Assembly (NCBI GenBank): GCA_030525795.1
Contig: JAUNEB010000008.1
Coordinates: forward strand, 1 to 43,906
From: Aerococcaceae bacterium
GTDB taxonomy: Bacteria > Bacillota > Bacilli > Lactobacillales > Aerococcaceae
Length of the DNA: 43,906 nucleotides
Direction of reading: 5' to 3'
Every line of letters starts with the position of its first letter. Position 1 is the first letter of the stretch. Below are positions 25,811 through 35,042 of this stretch, piece after piece. A program made the translations under genes and the position numbers. A model generated the notes under the pieces. It saw only the letters and a list, made by a program, of their open reading frames with translations, was not told where the DNA came from and did not search any database.

Positions 25811-28192
25811 TTAATCATTTTCGCTAATCAAGACTTGGCGTGGGCGGCTTCCGTCTTGGCTGGCGACAATTCCTTGGGCTTCCATATCGTCAATTAGGCG
25901 CGCCGCGCGGTTGTACCCGATACGGAATCGGCGCTGTAATTGTGAAATACTAATCGTTTCAACTGAACGCGCCATTTCGACTGCTTCATCAAAATACTCA
26001 TCGTCTGATTGCCCAGGTTGCTCACTTGCATCATCCAATGCCATCATTGTTTCATCGTAATTGGCTTCGCTTTGCGCCTTAATGAACTCCACAATGCGAT
26101 CAACTTCTGCTTCTGAAAGGTAAGCACCTTGCACACGGACCGGCTTATTTTTGCCCATTGGTTGAAACAGCATGTCGCCTCTTCCTAATAATTTTTCGGC
26201 ACCTGTGCTATCCAAAATTGTGCGTGAATCAATTCCGCTCGACACCGCAAACGCCAAACGCGACGGCACGTTAGCCTTGATAATGCCTGTCAAAACATCA
26301 ACAGACGGACGTTGAGTGGCAATAATCATATGAATGCCGGCCGCGCGCGCCATTTGTGCTAGGCGAATAATCGCCGTTTCGACGTCGTTACTTGCAACCA
26401 TCATTAAGTCTGCCAACTCATCAACAAATACGACAATTTTTGGTAGGCGTTCGTAGCCTGTTCCGTTTTCTTTATTGTAGCGGTCAACTTGCTCGTTGTA
26501 GCCGTCTAAGTTTTTCATGCCAGTAGCCGCAAATAATTCATAACGGCGCTCCATTTCTTGCACGACTTTGTTCAAGGCTTGAGCAGCTTTACGCGGATTG
26601 GTTACAACAGGCGCCAATAAGTGTGGAATATCGTTATAAACGCTCAATTCGACTTTTTTAGGGTCAATCATTAAAAATTTGACTTCTTCGGGCTTCGCTT
26701 TCATCAATAGCGAGATAATAATGCCGTTCATCCCGACCGATTTTCCGCTTCCTGTTGCGCCCGCAATGAGTAAGTGCGGCATTTTGCTCAAGTCGGCTAA
26801 ACAGACCGTTCCTGAAATATCGCGCCCTAATGGCACTTCCAAAATATTCGGGCTTTCTAAGGCTGCATCAATAATTTCCCAAAAAGATACAGGACTTACT
26901 TGATGGTTCGGCACTTCAATACCAATGAGTGATTTGCCTGGAATCGGCGCTTCCATCCGCACATCGCGAGCCGCGAGCGCTAGCGCAATATCATCTGCAA
27001 GCGAAACGATTTTGCTTACTTTGACGCCGACTGCTGGTTGAATTTCGTATTTGGTTACAGAAGGCCCCAAATTGGCTTTGACAACGTTCGCTTTCACGCC
27101 AAAACTGTCAAATGTTTGTTCTAATTTTTTGATGTTTTCGTTGATGCGAGCGTATTCTTCTGATTGGTCTACTGGCGGAATTTTTGTCAGTAATTCTTTG
27201 CCGGGTAGACGGTACGTTTTTGCTGTAGTGCGTGGCTTTTTGATGGCTGGCTGCTCTGTTTCATGCGTTGCAAGCACTTCGTCTAACGCGTCCGTTGTTA
27301 AATCTTGCGTTTGATGCGCATAAGATTGCCAATGATTCGCTGCATGAACAGGCTCGTCTTCTAATTTTGGCGTCACCACTTCAATCGGCACTTCTACTGG
27401 TTGCGGCTCTGCTTCCATCGCTTCAAAATAATCCATATCTAATACGGTTTCTGATGCAGGCACTTCAAAGGCTGGTTCGTATTCGATTGGCAATGCTTCT
27501 TCAAAGAATTCTTCGTCTTCTACTTCGCCATTGAATACATCCAAAATTTTGTCAAAAAATGACGGACCCGCAACCTTTCTTGAACCTTCTTGTTTTGGAA
27601 AAAGATTGTGCCACAAAGAGGCGACTTTTTCTTTTAGCCATACAAAACCTTGCTGTACCGTAGCAGGTTGCACACGCGCTAACAAGCCGACACCTAATGC
27701 CAACAACAAAATCGCTAACAAATACGTGCCCCATTTTCCAAATAAATAACTGAAACTCATGTAAAAAAATGCACCGAGCATACCGCCTCCGAGTGCGTAA
27801 CTCGTTTGGTTCGCCATTAAATCTTTCTGAAAAACTTGGAATGTTTCAGAAAAAATATGACTTGGCAACGGTTCTTGCGGATAAAACGTATTGACATGCC
27901 ACAAAGTCGTCAAAGCGCTCAACACAAGCAACGTCCCGCTTAATAAACGCAAATTCGGATTGTATAGTTGTCCTTTTACCACCATAAAAGCGGCCACGGC
28001 GTATAAGCCGCCGACTAATAAATAATAAGGTTCGCCGACTAATAGACGAAATGAATTTGCAATGAGCATACCGAATGCGCCCCACTTGAATAACGCAAGC
28101 GTTGCGAAAAAGATAATTGCCATTCCAATTAGTAAGTACGTCGGTTGATAAGGTTCAACGATTTGTTTTTGTTTTTGTTTTTTCTTTGCCAC
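25811..28192 (-). CDS. ftsK: DNA translocase FtsK/SpoIIIE
   Basis: A 793-residue motor that pumps chromosomal DNA through the closing septum. Four to five membrane helices lie within residues 18-172; an acidic linker (about 205-320) follows. The alpha/beta motor has Walker A GATGSGKS (478-485) and Walker [14 protein letters not shown]. The C-terminal gamma winged helix ([23 protein letters not shown]) reads KOPS/SRS-type DNA marks. The start is a GTG at 28192 with GAGGTGG upstream. No strong terminator follows; a weak GATAAT/ATTATC hairpin with T residues lies at about 25755-25800. Single-gene unit between a terminator and the nucleoside operon. Confidence 0.95.
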   Translation of the reverse strand: MAKKKQKQKQIVEPYQPTYLLIGMAIIFFATLALFKWGAFGMLIANSFRLLVGEPYYLLVGGLYAVAAFMVVKGQLYNPNLRLLSGTLLVLSALTTLWHVNTFYPQEPLPSHIFSETFQVFQKDLMANQTSYALGGGMLGAFFYMSFSYLFGKWGTYLLAILLLALGVGLLARVQPATVQQGFVWLKEKVASLWHNLFPKQEGSRKVAGPSFFDKILDVFNGEVEDEEFFEEALPIEYEPAFEVPASETVLDMDYFEAMEAEPQPVEVPIEVVTPKLEDEPVHAANHWQSYAHQTQDLTTDALDEVLATHETEQPAIKKPRTTAKTYRLPGKELLTKIPPVDQSEEYARINENIKKLEQTFDSFGVKANVVKANLGPSVTKYEIQPAVGVKVSKIVSLADDIALALAARDVRMEAPIPGKSLIGIEVPNHQVSPVSFWEIIDAALESPNILEVPLGRDISGTVCLADLSKMPHLLIAGATGSGKSVGMNGIIISLLMKAKPEEVKFLMIDPKKVELSVYNDIPHLLAPVVTNPRKAAQALNKVVQEMERRYELFAATGMKNLDGYNEQVDRYNKENGTGYERLPKIVVFVDELADLMMVASNDVETAIIRLAQMARAAGIHMIIATQRPSVDVLTGIIKANVPSRLAFAVSSGIDSRTILDSTGAEKLLGRGDMLFQPMGKNKPVRVQGAYLSEAEVDRIVEFIKAQSEANYDETMMALDDASEQPGQSDDEYFDEAVEMARSVETISISQLQRRFRIGYNRAARLIDDMEAQGIVASQDGSRPRQVLISEND

Positions 28193-28222
28193 GTTCAGAC
28201 CACCTCTTTTGTTCTCTTAATT

Positions 28223-28228
28223 ATTATA
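28223..28228 (-). promoter_or_regulatory. Likely -10 of the ftsK promoter
   Basis: Minus-strand TATAAT 31 bp before the GTG start. No convincing -35 at the right distance. Confidence 0.4.
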
Positions 28229-28241
28229 CACTATTCTCAAT

Positions 28242-28272
28242 AAAAAAAGCCAATCTCTTTAACAAGATTGGC
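28242..28272 (-). terminator. Terminator after the yidC-linked membrane protein gene
   Basis: GCCAATCT (28249-28256) and AGATTGGC (28265-28272), followed on the minus strand by seven T residues (28242-28248). Confidence 0.9.
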
Positions 28273-28279
28273 CCGATAA

Positions 28280-29224
28280 TTAGTCAAAGCGCGTCAATTC
28301 ATATTGCCCTTTGCTTTCTTTGTAAGAACTAGACACTGAGAAAATACCGAATACGAAAACAACCCCTAATCCGATGGCGATGTCTTTTAGGAACTCTGGA
28401 CGAATATCAGGATCATTCCAAAGAATTTCTGGCATATCCATTAATACTGTCATGAAAGTGAGATCAGGATTGGCTTCTTTATAAGCATCGAAGAAGAGCC
28501 ACGCCCACTCGACAATACTTGCACCGAATAATACCGCAATGACAATGATGAACACTAAGGCTGCGCCAACTTTGCTCACTTTGCCACCGAAACGCTTGTA
28601 GCCTTCAAAACCGAGTGCAATCGCAATAAAACCTGCCACCCACGCATAATATCCAAAATGTCCGATGACAACCCATAATGCACCGCCAACAAGCGCGCCT
28701 AGAAGCGCACCAATCATTCCTAACGGGATATTTTCTGTTTTTTGAGCTTGAATGATTTTGTTGTCTTCTAATGCGCCGGCAATTTTTTGGTAAGTTGCTT
28801 GAGAATAGTAGCCCCATTCTTTGTTGTGCACGGTCAACTTAACGGTTCCGTCATCTTCTCCTGTAATAAAGTCGCCTGTTTGGTAACCTTCGCTTGAAAA
28901 ATAACGGTAAAATTTATCCGAAATAGATTCTAAAGCTGCTTCAAACGTTGCAGACATGGTTGGAATTTTGCCTGAAATTTTTAAGGTAAATGGCTCGTAA
29001 ATCGCAGCGGTGACCAATTTTTCTTCTTTCAATTCTTCCAAGAAAGCTGATAGACGATCGCTACTTGCTGATGATGAAGATGCGCCGATCACCACGCGGA
29101 ATAAATGGCTGTCTGGATATAACTCGACTACCGTATTAAAACCGCGCCATTTTCCTGTGTAAATTGAGTTGGCAACTCTTTTTTGTAATCCGAAGTTTGT
29201 TTCTAAAAAATCAAATTTTCCCAT
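28280..29224 (-). CDS. Membrane protein of unknown function
   Basis: A 314-residue protein I do not recognise. The first 160 residues are soluble and begin MGKFDFLETNFGLQKRVANS; a small serine cluster lies at 49-55. Four membrane segments follow at about 166-186, 190-207, 217-243 and 280-299, with a short polar tail. Start ATG at 29224 with TTAGGAGAG upstream, 17 bp after yidC, and a terminator follows, so it is the last gene of the arlRS-yidC unit. A role with membrane or envelope functions is only suggested by that context. Confidence 0.7.
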   Translation of the reverse strand: MGKFDFLETNFGLQKRVANSIYTGKWRGFNTVVELYPDSHLFRVVIGASSSSASSDRLSAFLEELKEEKLVTAAIYEPFTLKISGKIPTMSATFEAALESISDKFYRYFSSEGYQTGDFITGEDDGTVKLTVHNKEWGYYSQATYQKIAGALEDNKIIQAQKTENIPLGMIGALLGALVGGALWVVIGHFGYYAWVAGFIAIALGFEGYKRFGGKVSKVGAALVFIIVIAVLFGASIVEWAWLFFDAYKEANPDLTFMTVLMDMPEILWNDPDIRPEFLKDIAIGLGVVFVFGIFSVSSSYKESKGQYELTRFD

Positions 29225-29241
29225 TGTTGTTCTCTCCTAAA

Positions 29242-30189
29242 TTAGCGTTTTTGTTTACCTTCGTTGCGACGTTTAGAAGTGTCAATTGCTTCTTTCGTTG
29301 GAACGAGGCGTTGTTTTGTTTCTGTTTGCTTTGGTGCTGGTTTTGGCGTTGCTTTACGCTCACGCGGTGCCATTTTGGCAAATTTTTTCTCTTCTTCAGC
29401 AAGTTCAGCTTGAACGCGCGGACGAATGACGTTGTTCACATATAGTTGTTGAATTAGCTGGAACACACCGCCCATTAAGAAATAAACGCCCAATCCTGCA
29501 GCCGATACCCATGAAATCCAACCAAACATAACAGGATTCATGAATAGCATCGTACGATTTGTTTGTTGCGCCACTTCGTTATCGGTAGCCGGCATTTGTT
29601 TTTGCATGAGCCAGCCTTGTAATCCGTAAACTAATACTACAACGACTACAATCGCAACGCTTCGTTGACCTAATGGAATCCCAAAAAAGTGGCTGTTCGC
29701 AATTTTGTCAGAAGTTTGAATCGCCGCATACACCGCTGATAAAATTGGCATTTGCATCAACAGCGGTAAACATCCTGCTAATCCGCCAAACATGTCAATC
29801 CCGTATTTTTTGTAAACGGCTTGCATTTCCGTGTTCAAACGCATTTTTTCTTGAGGGTCAGTTGCTGCTTCCATTTCCGCTTTAATTGCGTCAATTTCAG
29901 GTTGTGCAAACTTCATACGAGTTTGGCTTACCATGCTGCTTTTGGTCATTTTGATTGAAGATGGCAACATGAAAATACGCGTAATAATCGTGACGATAAT
30001 AATCGCAACGCCGTAGCTATTACCGAATAGCCCTGCCAAAAAGTCTAAAAAGCTAATGGTTGGCTTTCCAAAGTAATCATATACCCAACCGACTGGATTC
30101 CCAGAAGCATCGCGCTGAACGCATCCTGTTGCAATCACAATCAAAATGAATAATAAACTCCATAATCGTGCTTTTTTGTGTTGTTTCAT
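29242..30189 (-). CDS. yidC: Membrane protein insertase YidC (lipoprotein type)
   Basis: A 315-residue Oxa1/YidC insertase. The signal peptide ends in lipobox ATGC (Cys23), as in Gram-positive YidC proteins. The conserved hydrophilic-groove arginine is Arg71 in IITRIFMLP. Conserved helices include DMFGGLAGCLPLLMQMPILSAVY and the later FFGIPLGQ and MLFMNPVMFGWIS blocks. The tail is strongly basic (KRRNEGKQKR), as in YidC2-type proteins that can bind ribosomes. The ATG at 30189 has AAGGAGAG upstream and lies 36 bp after the kinase gene with no terminator between, so it is probably co-transcribed with the two-component system. Its usual neighbours rnpA/rpmH are absent. Confidence 0.93.
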   Translation of the reverse strand: MKQHKKARLWSLLFILIVIATGCVQRDASGNPVGWVYDYFGKPTISFLDFLAGLFGNSYGVAIIIVTIITRIFMLPSSIKMTKSSMVSQTRMKFAQPEIDAIKAEMEAATDPQEKMRLNTEMQAVYKKYGIDMFGGLAGCLPLLMQMPILSAVYAAIQTSDKIANSHFFGIPLGQRSVAIVVVVVLVYGLQGWLMQKQMPATDNEVAQQTNRTMLFMNPVMFGWISWVSAAGLGVYFLMGGVFQLIQQLYVNNVIRPRVQAELAEEEKKFAKMAPRERKATPKPAPKQTETKQRLVPTKEAIDTSKRRNEGKQKR

Positions 30190-30225
30190 TTCAACTCTCC
30201 TTTAGTTTTCGTTTATCAGCTCGTG

Positions 30226-31686
30226 TTAGAGCGATTTTTTCAAAGCGATTTGTTGATACTTCGCAATTTCTGCGTGATCCACAATCACTGGAAATTCAAT
30301 GTAAAAAATCGAGCCGTGATTCAAGACACTCTCCACGCGAATCATGCCTTTATAAATTTCGACCAATTGCTTAGCAATGCTCAATCCTAAGCCGTTGCCA
30401 CCTTTTTCACGCGAACGCGCTTTATCCACCCGATAAAAGCGGCCAAAGACGCGAGTTTTGTCTTCTTCGGTCATCCCTTCGCCAAAATCTTGTACGGCAA
30501 TCTCAACTTTCGTAAAATTCGGACTGACAGACAAGTGGATTTCATGGCGATCTTTACTATATTTTACCGCATTATCCAATAAAATAATCAACACTTGCTC
30601 AAAATGTGAACGATACATTTGAATATACAATTCTTTTCCCGAACGTTCGCTATCCAAATGAAAATGGAAGTTCGGATATAACATGACAAAATTGTTGTAC
30701 ACTTGCTGTACGGTTGAGTACACTTCTGTAATTTCGTCTTTGTAGTCGATATTAGCATGATCCGCTCTTGATAAATCAAGCATTTCTTGGACAAGTCCTT
30801 TCATGCGCGTCATTTCTTGTAAGGACGCAGAAATGGACTCTGCTAATACTTCGGGGTCGTCTTTTCCCCAGCGGTTGAGCATTTTGAGATGTCCTTCTAC
30901 AATGGCGACTGGCGTGCGTAATTCGTGCGACACGTCTTCTACGAATTGTTTTTGATTGCGGACATACAAGTCGATTTTGTCGAGCAAACGATTAATATGT
31001 TCGCCCAAATCGCTCCACTCGTCCATTGTGCGCGGTTTACGAACACGAATTTGCGCCAAACTTTCTTCTTCAACAGAGTCTAAGACGTTGTTGAGGTAAT
31101 TTAATGGCCGAAGCTGATAACGTGTCAACGCGAAGGCAATTATCGCGCTCAACACCCACACTACCAAAATCGTGAGCAACATCACGCTGAATTGCTGACG
31201 CCGCATTTCGTTGAATAATTTAGGTGTTTTGATGACTTCGATTTGATTGATTGGATCGTTATTCGCGGCCGACATTAAGGAAATGGTTGCCACAAAAGCA
31301 ATGTCATGATTTAGTCGAACTGTTGATATCGTCGAAGTATAAGGCTGATTTGGTAAAGTCACCGCACGCGTTTCATAAATAAATTGATGTTTTTCGTTAA
31401 ATACGCGAAACGTGACTTCATCGTCCTCAAAAAATTTCAACACATGATTTTCTTGCACAAAAGTTTCCTTTGTTAAAGGTTGCTGCACGTGATCCAAATA
31501 ATGCATCGTACGGTCAACAAACTGCTGTGCTTGTTGTACTTGCAACGACAATTGCGTCGCTTGCGACATTGAAAAATAGCTATACAATCCTAAAGCGCTA
31601 ATCAAGGCAAAAGCCCCCCATAATAAGAGGCTCCATTTCCATTTGAGCGATAAAGGTTGCTTGGTTTGAACGGATTTATTCATCAT
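30226..31686 (-). CDS. arlS: Sensor histidine kinase, ArlS/CovS type
   Basis: A 486-residue membrane kinase. Membrane helices at about 18-38 and 166-187 flank an extracellular sensor region of about 125 residues; HAMP follows (TRYQLRPLNYLNNVLDSVEE). The dimerisation motif FVEDVSHELRTPVAIVEGHL has phospho-acceptor His254, and the adjacent LNRWGKDDPEVLAESI is characteristic of ArlS/CovS. ATPase boxes read LLDNAVKYS, DFGEGM and GGNGLGLSIAK. The first ATG overlaps the regulator's stop (TAATG). It phosphorylates the partner regulator just upstream; its signal is unknown here. The orthologous systems control virulence, autolysis or capsule genes. Confidence 0.9.
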   Translation of the reverse strand: MMNKSVQTKQPLSLKWKWSLLLWGAFALISALGLYSYFSMSQATQLSLQVQQAQQFVDRTMHYLDHVQQPLTKETFVQENHVLKFFEDDEVTFRVFNEKHQFIYETRAVTLPNQPYTSTISTVRLNHDIAFVATISLMSAANNDPINQIEVIKTPKLFNEMRRQQFSVMLLTILVVWVLSAIIAFALTRYQLRPLNYLNNVLDSVEEESLAQIRVRKPRTMDEWSDLGEHINRLLDKIDLYVRNQKQFVEDVSHELRTPVAIVEGHLKMLNRWGKDDPEVLAESISASLQEMTRMKGLVQEMLDLSRADHANIDYKDEITEVYSTVQQVYNNFVMLYPNFHFHLDSERSGKELYIQMYRSHFEQVLIILLDNAVKYSKDRHEIHLSVSPNFTKVEIAVQDFGEGMTEEDKTRVFGRFYRVDKARSREKGGNGLGLSIAKQLVEIYKGMIRVESVLNHGSIFYIEFPVIVDHAEIAKYQQIALKKSL

Positions 31687-32387
31687 TATGTTCTCATGAC
31701 ATAACCCGTTCCACGAACGGTTTGCACATAACTTTCTTGGCCTGGAAGGTCAATTTTATTACGTAAATAACGTACGTAAACATCGACAACGTTCGTTTCG
31801 ACTTCAGAGCGGTAACCCCATACTTTGTCGAGCAATTCTTCCCTTGACATAACTGTATTCAAATTTTCAGCCAAATATAATAACAATTCGTATTCACGTT
31901 TTGTTAAATCAATCATTTCGTCATCGCGACGTACCATGCGGTTGGCTTTTTCGATGGTTAAATTGCGGTATTTGACAATGGCTTGTGAAGTGCTTGCTTG
32001 CTCATCTTCAATGTTCAAACGTCTGAACAACGCACGCAAACGCGCCAACAATTCTTCAATCGCAAAAGGCTTCACAATGTAATCATCTGCTCCTTGGTCT
32101 AAACCAGAAACGCGGTCAATAACGGAATCTCTTGCCGTCATAATAATAATTGGCGTATTTTTGACAGGACGAATGCGGCGGCAAACTTCCAATCCATTCA
32201 ATTCTGGCAACATCAAATCTAATAAAATGACATCCCACTCTTCAGACAACGCCATATCTAAACCGCTGCGTCCATCGTAACAAATCGCCGTTTCGTACCC
32301 TTCATGTTTCAATTCTAGCTCAACAAAACGCGCCAAATTTTTTTCATCTTCAATAATTAATACACGATAACTTGGTTTCGCTCCCAT
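31686..32387 (-). CDS. arlR: OmpR-family response regulator, ArlR/CovR type
   Basis: A 233-residue regulator. The receiver domain (about 7-120) has acidic pair Glu13-Asp14, phospho-acceptor Asp57 (ILLDLMLPE), Thr84 and Lys106. The winged-helix DNA-binding domain (about 135-230) has LTKREYELLLYLAEN and VDVYVRYLRNKID. The ATG at 32387 has AAGGAGGAG upstream. First gene of the arlR-arlS-yidC unit. ArlR and CovR cannot be separated by eye; the symbol means the orthologous group. Confidence 0.9.
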   Translation of the reverse strand: MGAKPSYRVLIIEDEKNLARFVELELKHEGYETAICYDGRSGLDMALSEEWDVILLDLMLPELNGLEVCRRIRPVKNTPIIIMTARDSVIDRVSGLDQGADDYIVKPFAIEELLARLRALFRRLNIEDEQASTSQAIVKYRNLTIEKANRMVRRDDEMIDLTKREYELLLYLAENLNTVMSREELLDKVWGYRSEVETNVVDVYVRYLRNKIDLPGQESYVQTVRGTGYVMRT

Positions 32388-32417
32388 GCCGACTCCTCCT
32401 TATTTACTATCTTCTCT

Positions 32418-32446
32418 ATTCTACACAATTTTTATGAAAATGGCTA
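32418..32446 (-). promoter_or_regulatory. Promoter of the two-component operon
   Basis: -35 TAGCCA (32441-32446, 4 of 6), 17-nt spacer, -10 TAGAAT (32418-32423, 5 of 6). Confidence 0.55.
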
Positions 32447-32468
32447 CCTTTTCTCCTTATTTTCTCAT

Positions 32469-32504
32469 AAAAAAATTGTTGCACTTTAATTGAGTGCAAC
32501 AATT
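32469..32504 (-). terminator. Terminator of the long pyc operon
   Basis: AATTGTTGCACT (32474-32485) and its exact inverse (32493-32504), followed on the minus strand by seven T residues. Confidence 0.92.
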
Positions 32505-32508
32505 CGTA

Positions 32509-33630
32509 TTATTCTTGAGCTTCTTTTGCCTCGACGGCTTCTTTGACTAATTTGTAAATCGTGGCAACAAGCGGTACACCAATGAGCATTCCCGAAATGC
32601 CGAATAGCCCACCGACAATGGTTACTGAAATAATAACCCAAATTCCAGGTAAGCCAATAGAATTACCGACGACACGCGGATACACGACGTTCCCTTCAAA
32701 TTGCTGAATAATTAAAATAAAAATCAAAAAAAATCCTGCTTGCGCTGGTGACACCGCCAAAATCATCAACGTCCCAATCGTCGCTGAAATGTACGCACCC
32801 AATACGGGAATGAGTGCCAAAACGCCTGTCAATACCCCAATCATGCCCGCATAAGGCAAGCCTGTTAATAACATTCCAACCGTTACTAACGTCCCTAAAA
32901 TGGTCGCTTCTGTAACAGCCCCCGTAATAAAATTAGAAAACGACGCATCCATCACTTCCAGTACATGCAACAAATAGCGATGGACTTGATTCGGCAAAAT
33001 CACATTTAATAAGCGATTGAATTGATTGGCTAATTTCTCTTTGGATACTAAAATATACATCGACAACATTAGCGATAGGACAAAATTAATCATGTGCGAC
33101 GCGAAATTCGACACAAATTGCAACATTCCAGCTACAATGCCGCTCACAACATCATTCAAGAAAGTTACGATATTTTGGGTAATTTGTCCCCAATTGATAT
33201 TTAATTGCGACAACAATTCCGAAATTTGTGGAAAATATTGCTGGTTGGCTTGAATGATTGATTGGACATTTTTAATGGAGTTCGGGATTCCTTCCACCAT
33301 TTTGGATAATGCAGACAAAAATTGTGGGAAAATAATACCAACAATAATTACGGCTCCAACAATAATTGTAATCAAAGCAAGTGCAATGCTAATGCCTCTT
33401 TTAGCGCCTTGTAGTTTCGCATTTTTTTCAAAATGCTTTGCCAGCCATGCTTCATAGCGCACCATTAACAAATTCAAAATATACGCAATGATACCGCCAA
33501 AAATAATCGGCATTAAAATATCTTGCACTTTTTGCAAAAACTGAATAATCCAAGTGCCATTGACAACAATTAGCACCAAACTTGCAATTAGTATCAAATA
33601 TTTCATTAACAGTTTATCTAATTTTTCCAA
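32509..33630 (-). CDS. AI-2E family transporter-type membrane protein
   Basis: A 373-residue protein with about eight membrane helices in the 2-3-3 style of this family: an N-terminal pair (LILIASLVLIVVNGTWIIQF and the MPIIFGGIIAYILNLL block), a long amphipathic region, then ATILGTLVTVGMLLTGLPYAGMIGVLTGVLALIPVLG-type helices, and the C-terminal VYPRVVGNSIGLPGIWVI motif. Members include YtvI/PerM-like proteins and sodium/proton antiporters; despite the family name, AI-2 transport is shown for few. The start is TTG at 33630 with AAGGGGG 7 nt upstream, 11 bp after the YitT-type gene. Last gene of the operon. Confidence 0.85.
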   Translation of the reverse strand: MEKLDKLLMKYLILIASLVLIVVNGTWIIQFLQKVQDILMPIIFGGIIAYILNLLMVRYEAWLAKHFEKNAKLQGAKRGISIALALITIIVGAVIIVGIIFPQFLSALSKMVEGIPNSIKNVQSIIQANQQYFPQISELLSQLNINWGQITQNIVTFLNDVVSGIVAGMLQFVSNFASHMINFVLSLMLSMYILVSKEKLANQFNRLLNVILPNQVHRYLLHVLEVMDASFSNFITGAVTEATILGTLVTVGMLLTGLPYAGMIGVLTGVLALIPVLGAYISATIGTLMILAVSPAQAGFFLIFILIIQQFEGNVVYPRVVGNSIGLPGIWVIISVTIVGGLFGISGMLIGVPLVATIYKLVKEAVEAKEAQE

Positions 33631-33641
33631 TGGGCACCCCC

Positions 33642-34559
33642 TTATAATTGCATTTGCTCCTTAAACAACACTTGCTGTTCGCGATTGAGATAACGCCCCG
33701 CTACTTTGAAAGATGGTACAATGTTTACAAACGCATTTTCGTCCGCTTCCGCAACGGCTAATTGAATATCTGACAATTCATAACGATTGACAACTACCAT
33801 GAAGATTTTGCGCGCATCTCCAGAATACGCCCCTTTTCCTTCCAAAATAGTGACACCGCGAATAATTCGGCGATGAATCGCTTCAATCATCGCTTTTTCG
33901 TTGCTTGTGACAATAAATACTGTCAGACGTTGCTCATTCGTGTGAATCGCATCAATCATGCGCGACGACACAAAAATTGCAATCATCGTATATAGCGCAT
34001 ATTCCCATTGATAAATGACACCTGCGCCGACAATAACAATTAAATTCACTAAAAATGACATAAACCCAACGTTCATACCCGTTGCTTTTGAAATGACGAG
34101 TGCAATAATATCAAATCCGCCACTCGACATCCCAAACGTCACCAGTACGCCGACGCCGACGCCACTCACAGCGCCACCAGCAATCGCGTTCAACAGCGGA
34201 TCGTCTGAAACTGTGTATTCCGGGAACAAATTACCCACTAATGTCGAAGCCACAACGACCACAACTGTCATGATTGTAAACTGTTTCCCTAACTTAAAAT
34301 AACTGAGAATCAACAGCGGTACATTGATGAAAAAATACAAATTCAACGGCGTCAAAATATCACGCAACGGCGTTTTATCCGTAAAATGCGTGATCAATTG
34401 AGAAAAACCAGGCACGCCGCTACTATAAATATTTCCAGGCAAGAAGAAAAACTTCATCGAAATCGCAAAGCAAATCGAACCCGTCGCAATAGCAGCCGTC
34501 ATCAATAAATAGTGAACCCATCTATTTTGTTTGAGTAATTGATTCAACCATTCACCCAC
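33642..34559 (-). CDS. YitT family membrane protein
   Basis: A 305-residue protein. Five to six membrane helices occupy the first 190 residues (GSICFAISMKFFFLPGNIYSSG is the family start; SSGGFDIIALVISK is a conserved motif), followed by a cytoplasmic DUF2179-type domain (from about 205; GVTILEGKGAYSGD). Function is unknown in general. The start is probably the GTG at 34559, only 3 bp after the previous stop; no clear ribosome binding site is visible, so translation may depend on coupling. Confidence 0.87.
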   Translation of the reverse strand: MGEWLNQLLKQNRWVHYLLMTAAIATGSICFAISMKFFFLPGNIYSSGVPGFSQLITHFTDKTPLRDILTPLNLYFFINVPLLILSYFKLGKQFTIMTVVVVVASTLVGNLFPEYTVSDDPLLNAIAGGAVSGVGVGVLVTFGMSSGGFDIIALVISKATGMNVGFMSFLVNLIVIVGAGVIYQWEYALYTMIAIFVSSRMIDAIHTNEQRLTVFIVTSNEKAMIEAIHRRIIRGVTILEGKGAYSGDARKIFMVVVNRYELSDIQLAVAEADENAFVNIVPSFKVAGRYLNREQQVLFKEQMQL

Positions 34560-34562
34560 TCT

Positions 34563-35003
34563 CTATTTTTTAGCGGAGGCGCCAAGAGCTGCAACTAAGT
34601 CAGCTTGCAAGCCTTTGGCAATACCAGAGCCGTACACAATCGTTTCATATAGCGGCTGTGGATCCACACCGACGCGCAATAACGTCCGCAAAAACATCTC
34701 GCCGTCACCTGCCAAATAAAGCGCATAATAGCCCGTTTTCATTTCGTTTAAGTCGTTCATCACTTCTAATGCTTTGGCGCGTTTAGCATAATCCGACACC
34801 ATGTGAATTTGGCGATAAACAACTTGTGCATCACAATAAGGCGCATCGGTGTTTTGCAAAATAACTTCTACCATCAACGCTTGTGTTTGGTTTAATCGAA
34901 ATTGAAAACTATATAAATGATGGCCGTCTTCAATTGCCAAATATTGCGCTGGAAGTTCTTTCTTTTTGAGTAACGCATCAAATGCTTCTTTAATTACTGA
35001 CAT
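34563..35003 (-). CDS. Small soluble protein, possibly YbjN-like
   Basis: A 146-residue protein with no signal peptide or membrane segment. The YSFQFRLNQTQALMVEVILQ strand pattern, the helix DYAKRAKALEVMNDLNEMKTGYYALYLAGDGEMFLRTLLRV and overall size resemble the YbjN/type III chaperone-like fold. That assignment is tentative. The ATG at 35003 has AAAAGGAGAA upstream. It lies between capA and the YitT-type gene in the same direction. Confidence 0.6.
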   Translation of the reverse strand: MSVIKEAFDALLKKKELPAQYLAIEDGHHLYSFQFRLNQTQALMVEVILQNTDAPYCDAQVVYRQIHMVSDYAKRAKALEVMNDLNEMKTGYYALYLAGDGEMFLRTLLRVGVDPQPLYETIVYGSGIAKGLQADLVAALGASAKK

Positions 35004-35042
35004 AATGATTCTCCTTTTTAGTCCGTTTTCACGTAAAATGCT

